11,935 bases of DNA from CAZUSC01 sp964622915 (GTDB lineage: Bacteria; Patescibacteriota; Andersenbacteria; UBA10190): the NCBI GenBank assembly GCA_964622915.1, contig CAZUSC010000017.1, positions 1-11,935 of the forward strand, in the 5' to 3' direction. The notes under the pieces were generated by a model that was given only the letters and a program-made list of their open reading frames with translations, searched no databases and was not told the DNA's origin. The translations under genes and the position numbers were made by a program. Below are positions 1 to 5,128 of this stretch, one piece after another (positions within the stretch are counted from its first letter, which is position 1; every line of letters starts with the position of its first letter).

Positions 1-93
1 AGATACCCGCTGGACGACCACCAGGCACTGTATGCCTTTGAGCCAACACAGCAGATAAGGAATCAAGTTAATCGGGTCATTGATGTGCTTTAA
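1..93 (+). CDS. C-terminal end of an unidentified protein (partial)
   Basis: The first reading frame is open from base 1 to a TAA at 91-93 and gives a 30-residue tail that begins RYPLDDHQAL and ends NRVIDVL. The 5' part lies outside the window. The other two forward frames are not convincing: the frame starting at base 3 hits a stop at about 57. The tail is polar and could be the last helix of a cytosolic enzyme, but I do not recognise the family. It ends only two bases before the stop of the convergent glycosyltransferase gene, which fits the dense packing elsewhere. It may be another glycan gene, but nothing in the 30 residues shows that. Confidence 0.5.
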   Translation, partial: RYPLDDHQALYAFEPTQQIRNQVNRVIDVL

Positions 94-95
94 TA

Positions 96-1067
96 TTAAA
101 AAATCAGTGTCGTTTGCATTAAGCGTTCGTAGGCCGCACACATGTTGTCTGCGGTATAAGAAGTCGTAGCCAAATTAGATACCATGGCTACATAGTTGCG
201 TAAAACACTATTAATAGTATTTAGAATATCTGGCGGACCCTCAAACTTAACACCATAATCGTGACAATACTCGGGCAAGGAGCCGCTGTTACGATACAAA
301 ATAGGTAAGCCGCATTGTAAGGCCTCGACGTAGTGCATGCCAGCCGGTTCGTTTAACGATGCGGAAATATAAACATGGTGCTCCTTTAGCTTGGCGGCCA
401 GCGCGTGTCCATTGAGGGGTGGGGTGACTTTGATATTTCTAAGGGCTGCACCCGGCCAGGGATTACCGATAAACCTAAAAGTAATTTTTCCCTTAAGTTC
501 ATTGTCCATCAGTCGGTCGATTTGCTGGTAAACATCCCACCCCTTATGCCAATTATTCGACCAATGATGAGTTACCAGCTTAAGCGGCGGCTGGCCAGGC
601 CAGCGGCGCAGGTTGTGATTGTTAAAAATACGTGGATCAGCACCGCTTAAAATTGTTGTACTACGTGCGGACAACTCCGGGCGTTGCTTCGTATGTAATA
701 TATTTAGCCAATCCGAGACGAATACAACTTGATCAGTGGCCAGGCCGCTCGCCTGTAATAATTTATTGTGCAGTCCGGCTCTTTTGCCCTTGCGCTCATC
801 GCACTCATTGATGCGATGCAGCAAGCGGCTGTGGGGGTGCGCACGCCGATAGCGAACCGCCGACACGGCATCGAACGCGCAACTGGCGCTCCAAAAACGC
901 GGTGCAGTCAATAAAATGACGTCGATATCTGGATGATTCAGGTCAAAGACCACTTGGTGGCCGCGATCTTGAAACCATTTCGTAAAATATGTGCCAAATT
1001 GATTGCCGCCGCCAAAAGCGGTGTCTTTGATTTTCATCCCCAGGGCAATTTTCAGATTTTTTTTCAT
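96..1067 (-). CDS. GT4-type (GT-B fold) glycosyltransferase
   Basis: A cytosolic retaining glycosyltransferase expected to move a sugar from a nucleotide-sugar donor onto a glycan or lipid-linked acceptor; donor and acceptor cannot be read from sequence. The 323-residue protein opens with a beta strand and a glycine loop, GGGNQFG at about residues 19-25, as in GT-B N-terminal domains. The C-terminal domain has the EX7E signature of GT4 enzymes: E240 and E248 in NEPAGMHYVEALQCGLP, followed by SGSLPEY. The length is slightly short for GT4 (usually 350-400). The ATG at 1065-1067 is preferred because KIALGMKIKD follows at once; a second Met at residue 11 is possible. No clear Shine-Dalgarno is present. 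The gene stands alone on its strand, divergent from neuB and convergent with the partial gene. Confidence 0.85.
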   Translation of the reverse strand: MKKNLKIALGMKIKDTAFGGGNQFGTYFTKWFQDRGHQVVFDLNHPDIDVILLTAPRFWSASCAFDAVSAVRYRRAHPHSRLLHRINECDERKGKRAGLHNKLLQASGLATDQVVFVSDWLNILHTKQRPELSARSTTILSGADPRIFNNHNLRRWPGQPPLKLVTHHWSNNWHKGWDVYQQIDRLMDNELKGKITFRFIGNPWPGAALRNIKVTPPLNGHALAAKLKEHHVYISASLNEPAGMHYVEALQCGLPILYRNSGSLPEYCHDYGVKFEGPPDILNTINSVLRNYVAMVSNLATTSYTADNMCAAYERLMQTTLIF

Positions 1068-1083
1068 AAACAGCTCTGGAGTA

Positions 1084-1112
1084 ATACTACTAATTGACGG
1101 CTAAAATGACAC
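1084..1112 (-). promoter_or_regulatory. weak candidate promoter for the 96-1067 glycosyltransferase
   Basis: On the minus strand, GTGTCA (1107-1112) and TAGTAT (1084-1089) are separated by 17 bases and lie upstream of the ATG at 1067. Each box matches four of six consensus positions. The element interleaves with the neuB promoter on the other strand, so the two divergent genes may compete for or share RNA polymerase. It is a pattern match only. Confidence 0.25.
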
Positions 1113-1122
1113 TGTTTAGACT
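1094..1122 (+). promoter_or_regulatory. sigma70-like promoter for neuB, placed for a leaderless mRNA
   Basis: TTGACG at 1094-1099 (five of six to TTGACA) is followed after exactly 17 bases by TAGACT at 1117-1122 (four of six to TATAAT). A start of transcription six or seven bases after the -10 box would fall at 1128-1130, on the GTG start codon at 1129. No leader and no Shine-Dalgarno would then be needed. This fits the lack of a ribosome binding site in front of the gene. Confidence 0.5.
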
Positions 1123-1128
1123 ATTAGA

Positions 1129-2214
1129 GTGTCCGCAATAGCGAAATCAACTTATATAATTGGCGAGATTGGCCAGAACCACAACGGGTCAGTGGAATTG
1201 GCTAAAAAGCTTATCGATTTAGCGGCACTGCCCATTATTGACTCTACTTTTGCCAAAGAACTGAAGCATCTGGATGCAATTAAGTTAACTAAACGTGATT
1301 TATCGGAAGAGCTGACAGCGTCCGAGATGGATAAGCCGTATGACAGCCCTCATTCTTTCGGACGAACCTATGGTGAGCACCGCGCCTTTTTGGAATTAAG
1401 CAACGAACAGCATCTGGAGTTGTATAAGTATGCCAAGGAGAAAGGCCTGGATGTAGTCGAAACGATTTGTGCAGTCGGCGCCTTAAAGTTATTAGATTAC
1501 TTTACGCCCGACTACTTGAAAGTCGCGTCACGTGATCTTACTAATCTGCCGCTGTTGGACGCGATGGCGGCCACCAAAGTGCCGATCATTATATCAACGG
1601 GCATGACCGGTCAGCCGGAGTTAAAGGAGGCCGTTGAAGTTATAGCCAAGCATCACAACAACATAACAATTCTCCACTGCCTATCCCAATATCCTGCCCA
1701 GTATGAGCATATTCAGTTGCGGGCTATCCAGACACTCAAACAGCTTTATCCTGAATATCATATTGGCTACTCGGATCATTCTGTCGGGATTGTGGTGCCG
1801 GTGGCGGCCGTGGCTTTGGGCGCTGAAGTTATTGAGAAGCACATTACGATAAGCCGCAGCCTAAAGGGTTCTGATCATGCCGGATCATTAGGGCCCGAAG
1901 GAGTATTGCGGATGGTTCGCGATATCCGCCACGTTGAGGTTGCCTTGGGCACGGGCGACATTTCTTATCAACCGACGGTGAAAGCGACGAAAGAGAAACT
2001 GGAGCGATCGATTGCCTCGCGGCGTGCCATCAAGGTCGGCGAAACAATTGCAGAGGAAGATATTCATCTACTAAGCCCCGGTACAGGGCTGTCCTGGTCG
2101 CAGCGCCAAAAACTGATTGGTCGGCGAGCCAAGGTTAATATCGCTAAAGATGAACTTATCACTCCAGCCCAGTTATCTGCTAAGGTAACAAAACGGGAGT
2201 CGGTTCCAATCTAA
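1129..2214 (+). CDS. neuB: NeuB-family nonulosonic (sialic-acid-type) acid synthase
   Basis: NeuB enzymes condense phosphoenolpyruvate with an N-acetylated hexose (ManNAc or a related sugar) to give a nine-carbon acid such as Neu5Ac, legionaminic or pseudaminic acid, in the cytosol. The 361-residue length is normal. The TIM-barrel domain (about 1-285) starts with GEIGQNHNGS and carries STGM at 156-159, HCLSQYP at 183-189 and GYSDH at 213-217, then EKHIT at 236-240. H217 and H238 match the two metal-binding histidines of the family. The C-terminal antifreeze-like SAF domain (about 293-350) has SPGTGLS and LIGRRAK. The N-terminal half has an uncommon stretch at 31-90 (KRD, DKPYDSP, GRTYGEHR), which I recall from a subgroup of NeuB homologues. 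The GTG start is chosen because the family opening follows directly. The exact product (Neu5Ac, Leg or Pse) cannot be decided. Confidence 0.9.
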   Translation: MSAIAKSTYIIGEIGQNHNGSVELAKKLIDLAALPIIDSTFAKELKHLDAIKLTKRDLSEELTASEMDKPYDSPHSFGRTYGEHRAFLELSNEQHLELYKYAKEKGLDVVETICAVGALKLLDYFTPDYLKVASRDLTNLPLLDAMAATKVPIIISTGMTGQPELKEAVEVIAKHHNNITILHCLSQYPAQYEHIQLRAIQTLKQLYPEYHIGYSDHSVGIVVPVAAVALGAEVIEKHITISRSLKGSDHAGSLGPEGVLRMVRDIRHVEVALGTGDISYQPTVKATKEKLERSIASRRAIKVGETIAEEDIHLLSPGTGLSWSQRQKLIGRRAKVNIAKDELITPAQLSAKVTKRESVPI

Positions 2215-2218
2215 TTTT

Positions 2219-2223
2219 AGGAG
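2219..2223 (+). promoter_or_regulatory. Shine-Dalgarno AGGAG before the broken cupin-like gene
   Basis: AGGAG lies seven bases before the ATG at 2231 and starts four bases after the neuB stop codon. It is the only textbook-spaced ribosome binding site I found in the window. It supports a genuine gene start at 2231, translated from the neuB message. Confidence 0.6.
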
Positions 2224-2230
2224 CCAAGAC

Positions 2231-2341
2231 ATGAAAGACCTCAAACAAAAACTCCAAGACGAAGGATTCAGCCATGTCTACGAATGGGGGGGGGTTAATC
2301 AGCTTGGTTTATCGAAGTGGTTTGTCGAACTGCTGGTATAG
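2231..2341 (+). pseudogene. truncated cupin-like gene fragment broken at a G9 tract
   Basis: An ATG with a good Shine-Dalgarno opens a frame whose first 19 residues begin MKDLKQKLQDEGF and end SHVYEW. From memory this resembles the start of small single-domain cupin proteins, which go on with a metal-binding His motif. Here the frame meets nine G (2286-2294) right at the Trp codon. It then reads GGVNQLGLSK and so on, and stops at 2339-2341 after 36 residues. From 2309 these bases are the antisense of the convergent glycosyltransferase gene, so the downstream residues are not cupin. The rest of the gene is missing. Position behind neuB suggests a former role in handling an acidic sugar or another sugar nucleotide. 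Alternatives are an assembly join at the homopolymer or a true 36-residue peptide. The cupin call rests on few residues. Confidence 0.5.
2286..2294. repeat. homopolymer tract of nine G
   Basis: Nine consecutive G mark the exact point where cupin-like coding stops. The convergent gene begins 14 bases further on. Such tracts slip during replication and also during sequencing and assembly. Confidence 0.9.
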
Positions 2342-3391
2342 TTCATCGTAGTAACGGCGAGCAATAGCGTCCCAGCTATATGGTTGGACTTTTTTTAACG
2401 CTTGCGCTGATAGCGTGTCGGATAATCGTTGGCTGGTTAATAGTTGAGCGATCGTGGCGGACAGGCTGTCAGCGGAAATCTCACGGCTGATTAAAATATT
2501 ATCTTGGTGGCTGCCAATGTCGGGCACCATCCCGACTGGCGAACTAACAACCGGCACACCACTAGCCCAGGCTTCGAGCAATGCGAGTGGTCCGCCCTCA
2601 ACGCGAGAGGAGATGAGATAAAAATCCAGCGCGCCATAGTACTTAGGTAACTCGTTGCTTTTAACATGACCCAAGTAGGTAAAAGGAAGTTTAAGTTCGG
2701 TAAGGCACCTCACAACATAGCCACGAGCCGGGCCAATCAGCAACGCATGAATTGGGTATCGCTTGGCTAGCTTACCTAATGTTTCAACCAAAATATCCGG
2801 TCCTTTCTCCATTTTAGGTTCATTGCCCTCGCCCCAGCCAACGCCGTCTTTTTGAAAAGATCCAATCACAATCGCCTGTGGAGCTATGCCAACTTCTTTG
2901 CGTATTGCCAGTTTTTCCGCCGCAGATGTCGGTTTAAATCTTTGCAGATCAACACCAAGGGGGATAACTTTTATTTTTTCGGGCGGTATACCCAATTCAA
3001 CCAAAGTTGTAGTAGCAGCTGTGTTTGCCGTATGAACGATGTCTACTGTCGCGGCTATGTCTTCGAGCCTGCTATTTATCTTCTTACCGGGCACCACATG
3101 AAATATTGTTAAAACGATCCGATTAGATGGATGGAGGTTTCTTAATCTTTTGCCGCCGTCGGTCGCAGGCAGGGAGCCGAAGTGAATAATTTTATTACGA
3201 AGCGCCCACGGGGTTGTAGTGAGACGGGCAGGAATCAGGTGCTGTTGGTTGAGCGCACGAACAACGGCCTGCCCTACGTTATATATCGCCCAGTCTGTCG
3301 GTTCAACGACATAAACCAGCTTGCTATTATTAATAAATAGATTGCCCGTGATTGAATTGCCAACGGCGAGCCACCGCTTTAATCGTCTCAT
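2309..3391 (-). CDS. GT4-type glycosyltransferase, third gene of the minus-strand operon
   Basis: A 360-residue cytosolic GT-B enzyme likely to add one sugar of the glycan. The N-terminal acceptor domain begins late: about 24 basic and polar residues precede the first strand KLVYVVEP. The hinge has IPLGVDLQRFKP (143-154), a hallmark of GT4. In the donor domain, LIGPARG is at 218-224 and the EX7E signature is E265 and E273 in VEGGPLALLEAWASGVPVV. Residues 180-196 (GVGWGEGNEPKMEKG) replace the usual short R-x-x-x-K loop between domains, with the lysine of MEKGPD probably serving phosphate binding. The ATG overlaps the stop of the methyltransferase by four bases (ATGA, 3388-3391), so translation is probably coupled. 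The gene ends close to the G9 tract on the opposite strand. Confidence 0.87.
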   Translation of the reverse strand: MRRLKRWLAVGNSITGNLFINNSKLVYVVEPTDWAIYNVGQAVVRALNQQHLIPARLTTTPWALRNKIIHFGSLPATDGGKRLRNLHPSNRIVLTIFHVVPGKKINSRLEDIAATVDIVHTANTAATTTLVELGIPPEKIKVIPLGVDLQRFKPTSAAEKLAIRKEVGIAPQAIVIGSFQKDGVGWGEGNEPKMEKGPDILVETLGKLAKRYPIHALLIGPARGYVVRCLTELKLPFTYLGHVKSNELPKYYGALDFYLISSRVEGGPLALLEAWASGVPVVSSPVGMVPDIGSHQDNILISREISADSLSATIAQLLTSQRLSDTLSAQALKKVQPYSWDAIARRYYDELYQQFDKPLR

Positions 3392-4080
3392 ACACGGCGC
3401 GTTACCACGGCATAGAGCTCTCCAAAATCTACAAACATGCTCTCAATCGTCAAATGGGCTAACCTCATCTCGCTCCTGAAAGTTTCGCGATCGTATTCAA
3501 TGTAATGGGTATCGTCCAGACGATATTCGTAGCCATGGTCTCGCTTATAAACTGCCAGCCAGTCGCGGGTAATCATCGGCACTCTGATTAAAATTGTGGG
3601 AGCAAGGCGACTTAATTTATTTAAAAAAAGCACCCTGTCTTTTATATGCTCGAGGACATTGGACAGAACGATGGCATCGAAAGCATGGTCGAAGTTATAA
3701 CTGGTAGCGTCGCCGCAGACAAACTTCAAATTTGACCGACGGTTATGTTTACTAGCGAAGTCTATTTTTTCCGGAACAATATCGATGCCGACGACCCTTG
3801 CGACTTTGGGTGCAATGGCTTGGCAGATTTGGCCGCGGCCACAGCCGACGTCTAAGACTTCATCAGTGGCTTTTAAGTGCTGCAAAAAGAATTGCTCGTA
3901 TTTTTGAATATCGTGCTTGGGATGATAGCCCGGCCGCGAGGCAAACAAGGCAATCAAGTGATAGGACCAGTTATGAACCGCGACTAGCAACCCAATAATT
4001 TGCTTCTGCCAGGGCGATCGGCGCAGCCACAGCAAAATATTTCGGACAATACGGCGGTGGGCCGGTGTTTTCTTGGACAT
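3388..4080 (-). CDS. class I SAM-dependent methyltransferase
   Basis: Predicted to transfer a methyl group from S-adenosylmethionine, most likely to a sugar of the glycan built by its neighbours, in the cytosol or at the inner membrane face. Motif I is VLDVGCGRG (75-83), the acidic residue that holds the ribose is D100 in VVGID, and motif IV is SNVLEHI (140-146). The 230-residue length fits a Methyltransf_11/25-type single domain. The first 50 residues are basic then hydrophobic (IIGLLVAV, HLIALFASRP) and could form an amphipathic or membrane-contacting helix, but no signal peptide is clear. It starts two bases after the stop of the upstream glycosyltransferase and overlaps the next by four bases. 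Chain-terminating O-methylation is a possible job; the acceptor is unknown. Confidence 0.85.
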   Translation of the reverse strand: MSKKTPAHRRIVRNILLWLRRSPWQKQIIGLLVAVHNWSYHLIALFASRPGYHPKHDIQKYEQFFLQHLKATDEVLDVGCGRGQICQAIAPKVARVVGIDIVPEKIDFASKHNRRSNLKFVCGDATSYNFDHAFDAIVLSNVLEHIKDRVLFLNKLSRLAPTILIRVPMITRDWLAVYKRDHGYEYRLDDTHYIEYDRETFRSEMRLAHLTIESMFVDFGELYAVVTRRV

Positions 4081-4082
4081 AG

Positions 4083-5108
4083 TTAAATAATTTGACGCAT
4101 AAATTCATCATAGCGCTTGAGCATGCTCTGAATGTCGAAGTTTTTTATAGCACGCTCACGGGCATTATTGCTATAGGCAGTACGCTCGGTCATTATCTGA
4201 TTCAGATTGTCGGCAAACTTATCTGGTGATATTTTCCGTGGCCGATCATAGGCATCGCCAGCGGTGGGAAGTAATCGGCCGGTGACTCTGTCCTGAACCA
4301 ATTCCGGCATACTGCCGTCGGCCACACCGCAAATGGGCAGCCCGCAGGCCATGGCTTCGACAACATTATTGGGGCAGGGAGGGTTAAGGTGCGTAAATAA
4401 AAAAACGTCAGCCGCGCGCAAGTAGGCGGGCAATTCCTGATTATTGATTGGGCCGACAAAAACGATTCGGTCATCTGTAGTATATTTGTCGCGCATTGCC
4501 TGGGCTGCGCCCACAAAGTCACCAATAATAAATAAACGGCCACGCTCACTATATTTCTCATTATATTTAAGAAAACCGGCAATCAGCGGCTCGATTTGAT
4601 CGCGGCGCCGAAAGCGAGAGACGGTAACAAAAACCGGGCTATCCTCGCCCAGAAGAGTTTTCTTGTGCCCCTCGGGAGTAAATCGCTCTAAATCCACTCC
4701 ATTGTAAACAATTACTTGAGGTCGGTACTTATTTTTTCCTAAAAAACGGTCGCATAGTCGCTGGCTATATTGGCTCTGATATATAAATCCGTCGGCCATG
4801 TGAAAGACCATTTTTAACGGCAGGTTGTATAGCCGATACCACCGGCCCGCTACGCTTTGCGGATAGTACGCGCCATCCAAGCGCTGAATAATGGGAATCT
4901 TGGCAATTTTGGCGGCAATTAACCAAGGCAGCGGACAGCCAGGCGAAGCCAGCAATAAGTCAAAATGGGTCGGTCGTTCGAAAGATATCTGCCAGCCGCG
5001 AGCAGCCATGCCGGCCTGAAATTTACGGGCGAAAGTTGAGGTACCGCCGGTCTGGCGCAGTTTAATTGGCAGCCAGACTACCGGCTTGTTTTTAGGCTTA
5101 AAAAACAT
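4083..5108 (-). CDS. GT4-type glycosyltransferase with CPN variant of the donor motif
   Basis: A 341-residue GT-B enzyme and the first gene of the minus-strand operon. The N-terminal domain starts with VVWLPIKLRQTGGTSTFARKF, with the glycine loop at 21-25, and RLDGAYYP follows at 76-83. The hinge reads VYNGVDLERFTP (134-145). After it, VTVSRFRRRDQIEPLI takes the place of the usual R-x-x-x-K-G loop. The donor motif is HLNPPCPNNVVEAMACGLP: the second glutamate (E251) is present, but the position eight residues earlier is Pro243. I recall a CPN-type version of this motif as an established GT4 variant, so the enzyme is probably active. The ATG at 5106-5108 faces the divergent operon only 20 bases away, and the promoter of that operon overlaps this gene's first codons. 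I found no convincing minus-strand promoter. Confidence 0.87.
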   Translation of the reverse strand: MFFKPKNKPVVWLPIKLRQTGGTSTFARKFQAGMAARGWQISFERPTHFDLLLASPGCPLPWLIAAKIAKIPIIQRLDGAYYPQSVAGRWYRLYNLPLKMVFHMADGFIYQSQYSQRLCDRFLGKNKYRPQVIVYNGVDLERFTPEGHKKTLLGEDSPVFVTVSRFRRRDQIEPLIAGFLKYNEKYSERGRLFIIGDFVGAAQAMRDKYTTDDRIVFVGPINNQELPAYLRAADVFLFTHLNPPCPNNVVEAMACGLPICGVADGSMPELVQDRVTGRLLPTAGDAYDRPRKISPDKFADNLNQIMTERTAYSNNARERAIKNFDIQSMLKRYDEFMRQII

Positions 5109-5113
5109 ATAAT
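5086..5113 (+). promoter_or_regulatory. sigma70-like promoter for the plus-strand operon
   Basis: A perfect TATAAT lies at 5108-5113. A weaker TTGTTT (three of six) lies at 5086-5091, 16 bases upstream. Transcription would start near 5120, leaving a leader of about nine bases before the ATG at 5129. The -35 box lies inside the first codons of the divergent glycosyltransferase gene. Confidence 0.5.
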
Positions 5114-5128
5114 CATGCTACATCCAAT

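Noticed and set aside
2852..3112. 86-residue plus-strand open frame antisense to the 2309-3391 glycosyltransferase
   Set aside because: The opposite strand encodes the GT4 hinge and neighbouring helices here; the open frame is Cys/Arg/Tyr-rich without recognisable motifs and has no ribosome binding site that I saw.
4202..4582. 126-residue minus-strand open frame overlapping the 4083-5108 glycosyltransferase
   Set aside because: It is an out-of-frame shadow; the 4083-5108 frame carries the GT4 hinge and EAMACGLP motifs through the same bases.
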